In this document: positions 28,949 through 37,506 of the stretch, piece after piece
Layout of the letters: every line of letters starts with the position of its first letter
Position numbering within the stretch: the first letter of the stretch is position 1
Assembly: GCF_030406905.1 (NCBI RefSeq)
Contig: NZ_CP129137.1
Location: forward strand, 5,476,001 to 5,540,000
Reading direction: 5' to 3'
Source: Streptomyces sp. HUAS CB01
GTDB lineage: Bacteria > Actinomycetota > Actinomycetes > Streptomycetales > Streptomycetaceae
DNA: 64,000 bases
Translations under genes and position numbers: made by a program
The notes under the pieces: model-generated
The model's database searches: none
The model's input: only the letters and a program-made list of their open reading frames with translations
Told to the model about the DNA's origin: nothing

Positions 28949-28976
28949 ATTTGCGACTGAACGGTGACATTTGCGA
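28949..28976 (+). promoter_or_regulatory. Paired ATTTGCGA elements upstream of the second transpeptidase
   Basis: ATTTGCGA occurs at 28949-28956 and 28969-28976, exactly 20 bp apart (about two helical turns). AT-rich octamers are scarce here, so the pair could be regulator half-sites or alternative -35 regions. An AT-rich stretch at about 29000-29011 (GATTATCTATCG) could contain the -10. No regulator is assigned. Confidence 0.35.
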
Positions 28977-29085
28977 GAAGCCCCAGCGACCTGCGGTGTG
29001 ATTATCTATCGCAGTGCGCGCCGCTCGAGCGCGTGGGGGTGCGGGCCCTGGCGAGACCGGGCCGTGCGAGGGGAGACAACTGATC

Positions 29086-30336
29086 GTGAACGGGCAGCCG
29101 ATATCGGGGGCATCGGTCCGGACGGGCCGGCGACGCGGACGCACCGCGCTGCCGGCCCTCGCCATGGGCGCGATGCTGCTGTTGGTGTCCGCCTGCGGGG
29201 GCGGCGACGACTCCGACCGCGCGAGCGGGGGCGACAAGGGCGCCAAGGACGGCGGCAAGGTCGGCACGGCCGCCTCGCAGGCGGTCGTGACCATCGCGCC
29301 CAAGGACGGCGCGAAGTCGGTCGCCACGAGCGGCGCGCTCAAGGTCAGCGCCGACAAGGGCAAGCTGACCGAGGTCGCCGTCAAGGACGACAAGGGCAAC
29401 GCGGTCGAGGGGAAGATCGCCGCCGGCGGCGCGAGCTGGGAGCCGCTGCAGCACCTCGCCTCGGCGACCAAGTACAAGGTGCACGCGGTCGCCAAGGACT
29501 CCGAGGGCCGTGAGTCCGCGAAGGACACGACCTTCACCACCCTCGTCCCCAAGAACACCTTCGTGGGCCACTACACCCCCGAGAACGGTTCCACGGTCGG
29601 CGTCGGCATGCCCGTCTCCATCAACTTCACCCGCGGCATCACCAACCCCGAGGCCGTCGAGAAGGCCATCAAGGTCACCGCCGAGCCGGCGGTGCCGGTC
29701 GAGGGCCACTGGTTCGGCAACGACCGCCTGGACTTCCGTCCCGAGAAGTACTGGGCGGCGGGCACCAAGGTGACGGTCCGGCTCAACCTGGACGGCGTCG
29801 AGGGCCGGCCCGGTGTGTACGGCAAGCAGGCCAAGACGGTCTCCTTCACCATCGGCCGCAGCCAGGTCTCCACGGTCGACGCGAAGGCCCACACCATGAA
29901 GGTCGTGCGCGACGGCAAGCTCGTGAAGACGATCCCGATCACCGCGGGCGCCCCGTCGACCACGACGTACAACGGCCAGATGGTCATCAGCGAGAAGTAC
30001 AAGGTGACGCGGATGAACGGCGCCACCGTGGGCTTCGGCGGCGAGTACGACATCAAGGACGTGCCACACGCGATGCGCCTGTCGACGTCCGGCACGTTCA
30101 TGCACGGCAACTACTGGGCCTCCCGCGGCACCTTCGGCTCGGCGAACGTCAGCCACGGCTGCGTCGGTCTGCGTGACGTGCGCGGTGCCTACGACAGCGG
30201 TACGCCGGCGGCCTGGATGTACAACAACTCGATCATCGGCGACGTGGTCGTCGTGAAGAACTCCAAGGACAAGCAGATCGCCCCGGACAACGGCCTGAAC
30301 GGCTGGAACATGTCCTGGGCGGAGTGGACCGAGTAG
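29086..30336 (+). CDS. L,D-transpeptidase lipoprotein (YkuD), copy 2
   Basis: This 416-aa paralogue of the preceding gene is likewise predicted to cross-link peptidoglycan. GTG 29086 follows GGGGAGA. The N-terminus is a lipoprotein signal (ALPALAMGAMLLLVSACGGG) with C37 lipidated and a Ser/Gly/Lys-rich linker. Two Ig-like domains are followed by YkuD with HGNYW...SHGCVGLRD, nucleophile C359. The two copies share length, domain order and the stretches EYDIKDVPHAMRL and NGLNGWNM (NGLSGWNM in copy 1), which indicates an ancient tandem duplication. A hairpin follows the gene. Confidence 0.93.
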   Translation: MNGQPISGASVRTGRRRGRTALPALAMGAMLLLVSACGGGDDSDRASGGDKGAKDGGKVGTAASQAVVTIAPKDGAKSVATSGALKVSADKGKLTEVAVKDDKGNAVEGKIAAGGASWEPLQHLASATKYKVHAVAKDSEGRESAKDTTFTTLVPKNTFVGHYTPENGSTVGVGMPVSINFTRGITNPEAVEKAIKVTAEPAVPVEGHWFGNDRLDFRPEKYWAAGTKVTVRLNLDGVEGRPGVYGKQAKTVSFTIGRSQVSTVDAKAHTMKVVRDGKLVKTIPITAGAPSTTTYNGQMVISEKYKVTRMNGATVGFGGEYDIKDVPHAMRLSTSGTFMHGNYWASRGTFGSANVSHGCVGLRDVRGAYDSGTPAAWMYNNSIIGDVVVVKNSKDKQIAPDNGLNGWNMSWAEWTE

Positions 30337-30353
30337 TCCCGCGACGACACGAC

Positions 30354-30391
30354 GAGGGCCCGGCGCTGTGACGGACGGCACCGGGCCCCTC
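30354..30391 (+). terminator. Hairpin after the second transpeptidase
   Basis: GAGGGCCCGG pairs with CCGGGCCCCTC (one bulged C) around a 17-nt loop, starting 17 nt after the stop codon. It probably ends the transpeptidase transcript before the enoyl-CoA hydratase gene. Confidence 0.6.
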
Positions 30392-30418
30392 GGCGTTAAC
30401 GGGGGCTAACCTCCCCGT

Positions 30419-31186
30419 ATGACAGTCACTCTCGAAGTCTCCGAAGGCGTCGGCACCATCCGCCTGGACCGCCCCCCGATGAACGCCCTGGACATCGCCA
30501 CCCAGGACCGGCTGCGCGAACTGGCCGCCGAGGCGACCGACCGCGACGACGTGCGGGCCGTGGTCCTCTACGGCGGGGAGAAGGTGTTCGCGGCGGGCGC
30601 GGACATCAAGGAGATGCAGGTGATGGACCACACCGCGATGGTGAAGCGGTCGAAGGCCCTGCAGGACTCGTTCACCGCCGTCGCCCGCATCCCCAAGCCC
30701 GTCGTCGCGGCCGTGACCGGCTACGCCCTCGGCGGCGGCTGCGAACTGGCGCTGTGCGCCGACTACCGGATCGCGGCGGACAACGCCCGGCTGGGCCAGC
30801 CGGAGATCCTGCTCGGGCTGATCCCGGGCGCGGGCGGCACCCAGCGGCTGGCCCGGCTCGTGGGCCCGTCCAAGGCCAAGGACCTCATCTTCACCGGCCG
30901 CCATGTGAAGGCCGACGAGGCGCTGGCCATCGGGCTGGTCGACCGGGTCGTACCGGCCGCCGAGGTCCACGGGCAGGCGCACGCCTGGGCCGCGAAGCTG
31001 GCCCAGGGGCCGGCGCTGGCGCTGCGGGCGGCCAAGGAGTCCGTCGACGCCGGACTCGAGACGGACATCGACACGGGCCTGGCGATCGAACGCAACTGGT
31101 TCGCGGGCCTGTTCGCGACCGAGGACCGCGAGCGGGGCATGCGGAGCTTCGTCGAGGAGGGCCCGGGCAAGGCCAAGTTCGTCTGA
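30419..31186 (+). CDS. Enoyl-CoA hydratase/isomerase family protein
   Basis: This 255-aa cytoplasmic crotonase-fold protein probably hydrates 2-enoyl-CoA in fatty-acid or amino-acid breakdown. The oxyanion-hole segments are AAGADIKEM and YALGGGCELAL. Two acidic residues, in GGGCELAL and GQPEILLGLIPGAGG, sit where the catalytic glutamates of hydratases lie. ATG 30419 lacks a ribosome binding site, but GCTAAC lies about 16 nt upstream and could be a -10, implying a very short leader. Substrate chain length is not readable. Confidence 0.9.
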   Translation: MTVTLEVSEGVGTIRLDRPPMNALDIATQDRLRELAAEATDRDDVRAVVLYGGEKVFAAGADIKEMQVMDHTAMVKRSKALQDSFTAVARIPKPVVAAVTGYALGGGCELALCADYRIAADNARLGQPEILLGLIPGAGGTQRLARLVGPSKAKDLIFTGRHVKADEALAIGLVDRVVPAAEVHGQAHAWAAKLAQGPALALRAAKESVDAGLETDIDTGLAIERNWFAGLFATEDRERGMRSFVEEGPGKAKFV

Positions 31187-31220
31187 ACTGCCCCCGAGGG
31201 GAGCGGGATTGGACACCGTA

Positions 31221-31275
31221 GCCCCTTGCGTCAACCTCGCGAGTGCCTTGATCGAACCTTGAGGGAACCTTGAGG
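31221..31275. promoter_or_regulatory. Five phased 11-bp direct repeats (CCTTG core)
   Basis: Units of 11 bp start at 31221, 31232, 31243, 31254 and 31265. The last two are identical (GAACCTTGAGG); the third has CCTTGA, the first CCTTG and the second CCTCG, all at the same offset. A period of 11 bp presents the same DNA face at each repeat, as in operators of SARP-type activators or of head-to-tail binders such as BldC. It lies between the hydratase gene and the anti-sigma-like ATPase gene. Confidence 0.55.
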
Positions 31276-31362
31276 CGCCGCCGGTCGCCGCTCTTGGCGA
31301 TCATGTGTAAGCGGTGCGTCACCGCAGGTCAGTTGGGCTGTGAGGACCCTCCGAATGCCGTA

Positions 31363-31412
31363 GGCATATGCCAAATCGGTACCCCGGGGCCCTGTTCCCC
31401 GGGGTACCGATT
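31363..31412. promoter_or_regulatory. GGCATATGCC palindrome and perfect 16-bp inverted repeat
   Basis: A 10-bp palindrome GGCATATGCC (31363-31372) is followed one base later by a perfect inverted repeat: AATCGGTACCCCGGGG (31374-31389), a 7-nt loop, and CCCCGGGGTACCGATT (31397-31412). The stem ends 36 nt before the ATG of the ATPase gene. As RNA it would form a very stable hairpin in the leader or terminate upstream readthrough; as DNA it could be an operator. Confidence 0.7.
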
Positions 31413-31448
31413 CCTCCGGAACGGTCACGGGAGGTCGTCCGGGCGGCC

Positions 31449-31964
31449 ATGATGGGGGGCATGGCGGGGCTGGAAGGTGTGGAACAACCGCGGGCGCGCG
31501 GCGGTGCGACCGCCGCGCGGTGGACGCCGGCAGTCGACGACGAGCGGGCGCTCGAGGCCGTCGAGCTGTTCGGCAATCCGACGGAGGGCGAGGTCGAACT
31601 GCCGTCGCGCCCCGAATCCGCGGCCACCGCACGCAGGCTGACGCAGTGTGTGGTGCTCCGTCAGTGGGCGCTCTCGCCGCAGACCGCCGAGCACGCGATC
31701 CTGCTGGTCTCCGAGCTCGTGGGCAACGCGGTGCGGCACACCGGGGCGCGGGTGTTCGGGCTCCGGATGCTGCGCCGGCGCGGCTGGATCCGCATCGAGG
31801 TGCGGGACCCCTCGCGCGGGCTGCCCTGTCTGCTGCCGGTCCATGAGCTCGACACCAGCGGACGCGGGCTCTTCCTGGTCGACAAGCTCTCCGACAGGTG
31901 GGGTGTGGATCTGCTCCCGCGCGGCAAGACCACCTGGTTCGAGATGCGCATCGCCGACCGCTGA
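31449..31964 (+). CDS. RsbW-like ATP-binding regulatory protein (anti-sigma factor type)
   Basis: This 171-aa GHKL ATPase is of the kind used in Streptomyces as anti-sigma or anti-anti-sigma kinases. The N-box is SELVGNAVRHTG (N93), followed by a conserved acidic strand (IEVRDPSRGLP) and the second glycine box (GRGLFLVDKLSDRWG). ATG 31449 is a compromise: GGGAGG at 31429 is rather far, and ATG 31461 is possible. Partners are not encoded next door. It lies behind an unusual set of repeats and a long hairpin, which suggests tight control. Confidence 0.8.
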   Translation: MMGGMAGLEGVEQPRARGGATAARWTPAVDDERALEAVELFGNPTEGEVELPSRPESAATARRLTQCVVLRQWALSPQTAEHAILLVSELVGNAVRHTGARVFGLRMLRRRGWIRIEVRDPSRGLPCLLPVHELDTSGRGLFLVDKLSDRWGVDLLPRGKTTWFEMRIADR

Positions 31965-32329
31965 GGGCCTCTTCCCGCGGTGCCCGCCGGCTGCGGCCCG
32001 CGGGCCTCCGAGGCCGGGAAGCACGAAGACCCCCTGTGCCGTCGTGGCACCGAGGGGGCTCCGTGTGGGTGCGGGCGTGGACGGGGTGGGGTGTATCCGC
32101 GCTGCCGCTCTTCTGGACGACCTGGCCCGGGTCAATGGGGGTCGTGCGACCGACTATGGCAGACATCCGGCCATCCGCCAAGGCGGCATTTCGGGCAAAT
32201 TTGTGCATTCAGGTGCAATGCAACATTGAATCAAAGGTGAACTCGGCCACCTGCCTGGCAAACGATGAATAAATATGGGGCCGACTGAGTGAACCTTCGA
32301 GTCGGGGATGTCTCGGCGTGTGTCGGACA
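31965..32329. other. AT-rich promoter-like region upstream of the YVTN lipoprotein
   Basis: From about 32140 the base composition drops clearly below the surroundings. Visible elements are a TGCATT / AATGCA inverted repeat (32204-32222), GATGAATAAATATG (about 32264-32277) that could hold a -10 box, and CCGACT / AGTCGG (32281-32305). I find no matching -35 and no coding frame. The first part (31965-32130) is ordinary GC-rich spacer. Confidence 0.4.
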
Positions 32330-32360
32330 ACGGGCCCGAATCATGCCCGTCGTTATTTTT
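32330..32360 (+). terminator. Hairpin with T-tract in the leader of the YVTN lipoprotein gene
   Basis: ACGGGC (32330-32335) and GCCCGT (32345-32350) form a 6-bp stem with a 9-nt loop, followed by CGTTATTTTT. This is a classic intrinsic-terminator layout, unusual in such GC-rich DNA. It lies 76 nt before the start codon, so it is either an attenuator in the leader or the end of an unseen upstream transcript. Confidence 0.5.
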
Positions 32361-32435
32361 CGTCGGCATCGCACCTGCCGCGCGGGCACGGATCGCCCGC
32401 GGTGCCGAAGGTGCCGACCACGGAGCTGCCGACTG

Positions 32436-33608
32436 ATGCTGCACCTCACCAAGCGATCCCTGCCGCTCCTCGCGACCGCCCTGCTCGCGGCCCTCGGCGC
32501 CGGCTGCGAGGCGTCCACCGAGAAGCAGGGGGCACGGACCACGCCGCCGGTCCGCACACGGGACGCCGGCGTACCCATGGGGCTGCCCGGCATGCCGCCG
32601 CTCCTCGACCCCAGGGACGTCTACGCCGCCGACCGTCCCGGCCGGCTCTCACCGGTCGTGCGGGACTTCCCGTCCCGGGTCTACGTGCCCAACACCAACT
32701 CCAACACCGTCTCGGTCATCGACCCGGCCACCTTCACCGTCGTCGAGACGATCCCGGTGGGCGTCCAGCCGCAGCACGTCGTCCCCTCCTGGGACCTGAG
32801 GACCCTGTGGGTGAACAACAACAGGGGCCACACCCTCACCCCCATCGACCCGGCCACCGGGGTCGCCGGCCGGCCGGTGGACGTCCACGACCCGTACAAC
32901 CTCTACTTCACGCCCAACGGCCGCTACGCGGTCGTCATGGCCTCCATGGACCGGGAGCTGGTCTTCCGCGACCCGCACACCATGCGCACCCTCAAGACCA
33001 CGCCGGTCACCTGCTACGGCGTCAACCACGCGGACTTCTCCGCGGACGGCCGGTACTTCATCGTCTCCTGCGAGTTCTCCGGCGAACTGCTCAAGGTCGA
33101 CACGGAGAGCATGGAGGTGATCGGCCAGCAGAAACTGCCGTTCGGCGGCGCCATGCCGCAGGACGTGAAGCTCTCGCCGGACGGCAGGACCTTCTACGTC
33201 GCGGACATGGTCGCCGACGGCATGTGGGTGCTCGACGGCGACCGGTTCACCACACCGAACCTGCTGCCCACCGGCAAGGGCTGCCACGGCCTGTACGTCA
33301 GCCGCGACTCCCGGGAGATGTACGTCACCAACCGGGGCGAGGGCTCGGTCTCGGTCTTCGACTTCACCCAGGACCGGCTGACGAAGAAGTGGCGGCTGCC
33401 GAACGGGGGTTCCCCGGACATGGGCGGTGTCTCCGCCGACGGCAGGGTGCTGTGGCTGTCCGGGCGCTACCACTCCGAGGTGTACGCGATCGACACCACG
33501 ACCGGGGAACAGCTCGCCCGCATCCCCGTCGGCAGCGGCCCCCACGGCCTCGCCGTCTACCCCCAGCCCGGCCGCTACTCCCTGGGGCACACCGGCGTCT
33601 TCCGCTGA
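32436..33608 (+). CDS. YVTN-family beta-propeller lipoprotein
   Basis: This 390-aa exported lipoprotein starts at ATG 32436 (GGAG 10 nt upstream); earlier starts would bury the signal peptide. The lipobox LGAGC puts the lipid on C24. The mature part is a seven-bladed-type propeller with YVTN repeats: RVYVPNTNSNTVSVIDPATF, TLWVNNNRGHTLTPIDPATG, MYVTNRGEGSVSVFD and RIPVGSGPHGLAVYP. Such proteins act as binding scaffolds at the cell surface; no ligand or enzyme activity is evident. It converges on the GNAT gene with only 15 nt between them. A related broken copy lies at 16510-16823. Confidence 0.88.
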   Translation: MLHLTKRSLPLLATALLAALGAGCEASTEKQGARTTPPVRTRDAGVPMGLPGMPPLLDPRDVYAADRPGRLSPVVRDFPSRVYVPNTNSNTVSVIDPATFTVVETIPVGVQPQHVVPSWDLRTLWVNNNRGHTLTPIDPATGVAGRPVDVHDPYNLYFTPNGRYAVVMASMDRELVFRDPHTMRTLKTTPVTCYGVNHADFSADGRYFIVSCEFSGELLKVDTESMEVIGQQKLPFGGAMPQDVKLSPDGRTFYVADMVADGMWVLDGDRFTTPNLLPTGKGCHGLYVSRDSREMYVTNRGEGSVSVFDFTQDRLTKKWRLPNGGSPDMGGVSADGRVLWLSGRYHSEVYAIDTTTGEQLARIPVGSGPHGLAVYPQPGRYSLGHTGVFR

Positions 33609-33623
33609 CCCGGTGCGCCGCGG

Positions 33624-34262
33624 TCACCCGGCCACGAGCAGGGCCTCCGAGCCCACCGGCCGGTAGCCCGCCTGCTGGAACGTCCGTACGCTGCGGGCGT
33701 TCCCGGGCGACTGCTGGGCCCAGACGTGCGTGCCGGGCACCAGATGGCGTGCCGCGACGGCGAGTCGCACCCCCAGTCCGGCGCCGCGCGCCGCCAGGTC
33801 GACCTCGATCGCGGCCTCCCACCGCCCGGCCACGCCCCGGCCCAGGACCAGCACACCGCCGTCCGCGGCCCACACCCGCACGTCGTCACGGAACTTCAGC
33901 GCCCGTGCCACCCGGGGATGGTCCGGATCGGCGATCTCCCGCAGCTCCAGTTCGGGTTCGCCGGGCCGGGCGGCGGCGACCGTGAGCAGGTCGATGGTGT
34001 TCATCGAGCGGCCTGTCCTCGTCATCAGCGCGTGCAGGAAGCCGGGGTTCATGCTCGCCGCGAGCGGGTCGCTCGCGGCCGCGGTCAGCGCCTCGCGCAC
34101 CCATGCCGGGTCCTCGTCCGTGAACACCACCGAGTGCGCGGTGAAGGCCAGCACACCGGCGTCCCGGCCACTGGGCTGGGGAACGATCGTGGTGCCGCCG
34201 TCCGGCGGCGGGAACTCGCCCCGCGCCGCCGCCTCCAGGATCCGTGCCACCGCGTCGCTCAT
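33624..34262 (-). CDS. GNAT-family N-acetyltransferase
   Basis: This 212-aa cytoplasmic protein has an N-terminal segment of about 100 residues (FTAHSVVFTDEDPAWVREAL) and a C-terminal GNAT fold. The acetyl-CoA loop is reduced to RGAGLGVRLAVAARHL, and the final helix-strand reads PGNARSVRTFQQAGYRPVG, typical of GNAT enzymes that reposition a substrate amine. ATG 34262 gives the natural start MSDAVARIL. The substrate is unknown. It stands alone between two convergent or divergent neighbours. Confidence 0.8.
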   Translation of the reverse strand: MSDAVARILEAAARGEFPPPDGGTTIVPQPSGRDAGVLAFTAHSVVFTDEDPAWVREALTAAASDPLAASMNPGFLHALMTRTGRSMNTIDLLTVAAARPGEPELELREIADPDHPRVARALKFRDDVRVWAADGGVLVLGRGVAGRWEAAIEVDLAARGAGLGVRLAVAARHLVPGTHVWAQQSPGNARSVRTFQQAGYRPVGSEALLVAG

Positions 34263-34356
34263 GCCCCCATCGTCCCCGACGGCCCCCGGCACCCGGATCG
34301 CCGCCCCCGCCGATAATCTGGCCTGCGTCAGTAATGCACCAAGAAGGGGTGGATCT

Positions 34357-34572
34357 GTGGCGGACATCGAGTCGGCACGCAAGGCCTTCGATCGATTCGA
34401 CCTGAACGGCGACGGGCTGATCTCGGCCGCCGAGTACAAGAGCGCCATGGCGCAGCTGGGCGACTTCCACGTGACCGAGACGGTCGCCGAGGCCGTCATC
34501 AGGACCAAGGACGGCAACGGCGACGGTCTGCTGACCTTCGACGAGTTCTGGGCCGCGCTGAACCAGGCCTGA
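34357..34572 (+). CDS. Small EF-hand calcium-binding protein
   Basis: This 71-aa cytoplasmic protein consists of two EF-hands. Loop 1 is residues 15-26 (DLNGDGLISAAE) and loop 2 residues 52-63 (DGNGDGLLTFDE); both have the D-x-N-x-D-G pattern and the final glutamate, so both should bind calcium. GTG 34357 follows AGAAGGGG. Streptomyces has several such calmodulin-like proteins, proposed as calcium buffers or sensors during development. It is divergent from the GNAT gene and ends at a strong hairpin. Confidence 0.92.
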   Translation: MADIESARKAFDRFDLNGDGLISAAEYKSAMAQLGDFHVTETVAEAVIRTKDGNGDGLLTFDEFWAALNQA

Positions 34573-34614
34573 CACCGCCGTACCCGGACCGCGGACGGCG
34601 CACCGGGTACGACG

Positions 34615-34641
34615 AAGGCCCCCGGCAGAGCCGGGGGCCTT
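34615..34641. terminator. Bidirectional 12-bp hairpin between EF-hand gene and sdaA
   Basis: AAGGCCCCCGGC and GCCGGGGGCCTT pair perfectly around the loop AGA. It sits in the 88-nt gap between convergent genes, 42 nt after the EF-hand stop and 19 nt from the sdaA stop. The A-T pairs at the stem base suit termination in both directions. Confidence 0.85.
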
Positions 34642-34660
34642 CCCTGTCTCCGCCGCGCGC

Positions 34661-36031
34661 TCAGCACTCGATGATGTTCACCGCGAGCCCGCCGCGCGCC
34701 GTCTCCTTGTACTTGACCGACATGTCCGCGCCGGTGTCCTTCATGGTCTTGATGACCTTGTCGAGGGAGACCTTGTGGCTGCCGTCGCCGCGCAGGGCCA
34801 TACGGGCGGCGGTGACGGCCTTCACCGCGGCCATGCCGTTGCGCTCGATGCAGGGGATCTGGACGAGGCCGCCGACCGGGTCGCAGGTGAGGCCCAGGTT
34901 GTGCTCCATGCCGATCTCCGCGGCGTTCTCCACCTGCTCCGGGGAGCCGCCCATCACCTCGGCGAGCGCGCCCGCCGCCATCGAGCAGGCCGAGCCGACC
35001 TCGCCCTGGCAGCCGACCTCGGCGCCGGAGATCGAGGCGTTCTCCTTGAAGAGCATGCCGATCGCGCCGGCCGCGAGCAGGAAGCGGACCACGCCCTCCT
35101 CGTCGGCTCCGGGAACGAAGTTCATGTAGTAGTGCAGGACCGCCGGGATGATGCCCGCTGCGCCGTTCGTCGGGGCCGTCACGACACGGCCGCCTGCCGC
35201 GTTCTCCTCGTTCACGGCCATCGCGTAGAGCGTGATCCACTCCATCGCCAGCGCCTGCGGGTCGCCCTCGGAGCGCAGCTTGCGCGCGGTGGTGGCGGCG
35301 CGGCGGCGGACCTTCAGCCCGCCCGGGAGGATGCCCTCGCGGGACATGCCGCGCGAGACGCAGGCCTGCATGACCCGCCAGATGTCCAGCAGCCCCTCGC
35401 GGATCTCGTCCTCGGTGCGCCAGGCCTTCTCGTTCTCCAGCATCAGCGAGGAGATCGACAGCCCCGTCTCGCGGGAGAGCCGCAGCAGCTCGTCACCCGT
35501 GCGGAACGGGTACTTCAGCACGGTGTCGTCCGGCACGATCGGGTTCTCGCCGGCCACCGCGTCCTCGTCGACGACGAAGCCGCCGCCCACCGAGTAGTAC
35601 GTCTTCTCCAGCAGCGTCCCGCCCTCGGCGTCGTACGCCCACAGGGTCATGCCGTTCGCGTGGTACGGGAGCGCCTTGCGGCGGTGCAGGACGAGGTCCT
35701 CGTCGAAGTCGAAGTCGATCTCGTGCGCCCCGAGGAGCTTGATCCGCTTGTCGCTCCTGATCCGCTCGACCTCCTCGTCGGCGGTCTCGACGTCGACCGT
35801 CCGGGGCGAGCTGCCCTCCAGGCCCAGCAGGACCGCCTTGGGGGTGCCGTGGCCGTGGCCGGTCGCGCCCAGCGAGCCGTACAGCTCCGCGCGTATCGCC
35901 GCGGTGTGGGCCAGCATGCCCTCGTTCTTCAGCCGGCGGGCGAACATGGCGGCCGCCCTCATGGGGCCGACCGTGTGGGAGCTGGACGGCCCGATGCCGA
36001 TCGAGAACAGGTCGAAGACCGAGATGGCCAC
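34661..36031 (-). CDS. sdaA: L-serine dehydratase (ammonia-lyase), single-chain
   Basis: This 456-aa iron-sulfur enzyme deaminates L-serine to pyruvate and ammonia. GTG 36031 has AAGGAG 8 nt upstream and begins at the family's typical [21 protein letters not shown]. The N-terminal beta domain is fused to the alpha domain, which has the cysteines expected to hold the [4Fe-4S] cluster in [15 protein letters not shown] and TCDPVGG. It is the last gene of the gcvT-gcvH-glyA-sdaA run, so serine made from glycine can be drained to pyruvate. A hairpin upstream (36160-36199) may reduce its expression relative to glyA. Confidence 0.95.
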   Translation of the reverse strand: MAISVFDLFSIGIGPSSSHTVGPMRAAAMFARRLKNEGMLAHTAAIRAELYGSLGATGHGHGTPKAVLLGLEGSSPRTVDVETADEEVERIRSDKRIKLLGAHEIDFDFDEDLVLHRRKALPYHANGMTLWAYDAEGGTLLEKTYYSVGGGFVVDEDAVAGENPIVPDDTVLKYPFRTGDELLRLSRETGLSISSLMLENEKAWRTEDEIREGLLDIWRVMQACVSRGMSREGILPGGLKVRRRAATTARKLRSEGDPQALAMEWITLYAMAVNEENAAGGRVVTAPTNGAAGIIPAVLHYYMNFVPGADEEGVVRFLLAAGAIGMLFKENASISGAEVGCQGEVGSACSMAAGALAEVMGGSPEQVENAAEIGMEHNLGLTCDPVGGLVQIPCIERNGMAAVKAVTAARMALRGDGSHKVSLDKVIKTMKDTGADMSVKYKETARGGLAVNIIEC

Positions 36032-36159
36032 GGGGGTACTCCTTGTGGGATGGCTGTGCTTTCCCGGGGGACGCGGTGTCCCTGTGCGGCTGTGCCGCGG
36101 GCCGGAACCCGGCCGTCGGGCCGGGCAGGAAGGCGCGGGTGTGCGCCGGGTGCACGGTG

Positions 36160-36199
36160 CGGGGCACCGCACTCACCGTCCGGTGTGCGCGGTGCCCCG
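36160..36199 (-). terminator. Intercistronic hairpin between glyA and sdaA
   Basis: CGGGGCACCGC (36160-36170) pairs with GCGGTGCCCCG (36189-36199) around an 18-nt loop. It starts 21 nt after the glyA stop on the minus strand. It could be a partial terminator that uncouples sdaA from the glycine-cleavage genes. Confidence 0.55.
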
Positions 36200-36219
36200 T
36201 CGGTCGTGCTCAGGTCTGC

Positions 36220-37479
36220 TTACAGACCAGGGTAAAGGGGGTGCTTCGCGGCGAGCGCCGAGACGCGGGCCCCGAGGGCGTCCGCATCGTACGAGGGCTT
36301 GAGCACCTCGGCGATGACGTCGGCGACCTCGCGGAAGTCCTCGGCCCGGAAGCCGCGGGTGGCGAGAGCCGGCGTGCCGATCCGCAGACCCGAGGTGACC
36401 ATCGGCGGGCGGGGGTCGTTCGGGATCGCGTTGCGGTTGACGGTGATGCCGACCTCGTGGAGCCGGTCCTCGGCCTGCTGACCGTCCAGCTCCGAGTGCC
36501 GCAGGTCCACCAGCACCAGGTGCACGTCCGTACCGCCGGACAGCACGGAGACGCCCACCTGCTTGACGTCGTCCTGCACCAGGCGCTCGGCGATGATCTT
36601 CGCGCCCTCCAGGGTGCGCTCCTGGCGCTCCTTGAACTCCTCCGAGGCCGCGACCTTGAAGGAGACCGCCTTGGCGGCGATCACGTGCTCCAGCGGGCCG
36701 CCCTGCTGACCCGGGAACACCGCGGAGTTGATCTTCTTGGCGAGCTCGGCGGTGGACAGGATCACGCCGCCGCGCGGACCGCCCAGCGTCTTGTGGGTGG
36801 TCGTGGTCACGACATGGGCGTGCGGCACCGGGTTCGGGTGCAGCCCGGCGGCCACGAGACCCGCGAAGTGCGCCATGTCGACCATCAGGTAGGCGCCGAC
36901 CTCGTCCGCGATCCGCCGGAACGCGGCGAAGTCCAGCTGACGCGGGTACGCCGACCAGCCGGCCACGATCAGCTTCGGCTTGGACTCCTTGGCGAGCCGC
37001 TCGACCTCGGCCATGTCGACCTGGCCGGTGGCGTCGTCCACGTGGTAGGCGACCACGTTGTAGAGCTTGCCGGAGAAGTTGATCTTCATGCCGTGGGTCA
37101 GGTGCCCGCCGTGGGCGAGGTTCAGACCCATGATCGTGTCGCCCGGCTTGAGCAGCGCGAACATCGCCGCCGCGTTCGCCTGGGCGCCCGAGTGCGGCTG
37201 GACGTTCGCGTGCTCGGCGCCGAACAGCTCCTTGATGCGGTCGATGGCGATCTGCTCGACGACATCGACGTGCTCACAGCCGCCGTAGTAGCGGCGGCCG
37301 GGGTAGCCCTCGGCGTACTTGTTGGTGAGGACGGAGCCCTGCGCCTCCATGACGGCGACCGGAGCGAAGTTCTCCGACGCGATCATTTCCAGGGTGGACT
37401 GCTGACGGTGGAGCTCGGCGTCGACGGCGGCGGCGACGTCCGGGTCGAGCTCGTGGAGAGGGGTGTTGAGAAGCGACAT
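36220..37479 (-). CDS. glyA: Serine hydroxymethyltransferase
   Basis: This 419-aa PLP enzyme interconverts serine and glycine with tetrahydrofolate. ATG 37479 ([11 protein letters not shown]) is preceded by AGGGA about 8 nt away; a GTG one codon upstream is less likely. The PLP lysine lies in [16 protein letters not shown], and the N-terminal substrate region is [13 protein letters not shown]. It is 27 nt downstream of gcvH. Together with GcvT and GcvH it turns two glycines into one serine, CO2 and ammonia. The placement suggests a glycine-induced role in addition to, or instead of, housekeeping. Confidence 0.96.
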   Translation of the reverse strand: MSLLNTPLHELDPDVAAAVDAELHRQQSTLEMIASENFAPVAVMEAQGSVLTNKYAEGYPGRRYYGGCEHVDVVEQIAIDRIKELFGAEHANVQPHSGAQANAAAMFALLKPGDTIMGLNLAHGGHLTHGMKINFSGKLYNVVAYHVDDATGQVDMAEVERLAKESKPKLIVAGWSAYPRQLDFAAFRRIADEVGAYLMVDMAHFAGLVAAGLHPNPVPHAHVVTTTTHKTLGGPRGGVILSTAELAKKINSAVFPGQQGGPLEHVIAAKAVSFKVAASEEFKERQERTLEGAKIIAERLVQDDVKQVGVSVLSGGTDVHLVLVDLRHSELDGQQAEDRLHEVGITVNRNAIPNDPRPPMVTSGLRIGTPALATRGFRAEDFREVADVIAEVLKPSYDADALGARVSALAAKHPLYPGL

Positions 37480-37506
37480 CACGCGATCCCTAGGGTCGAG
37501 TCCTGG

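Noticed and set aside
32289..32435. Upstream start for the YVTN lipoprotein
   Set aside because: It would place about 49 residues before the lipoprotein signal sequence, and the frame crosses the T-tract hairpin.
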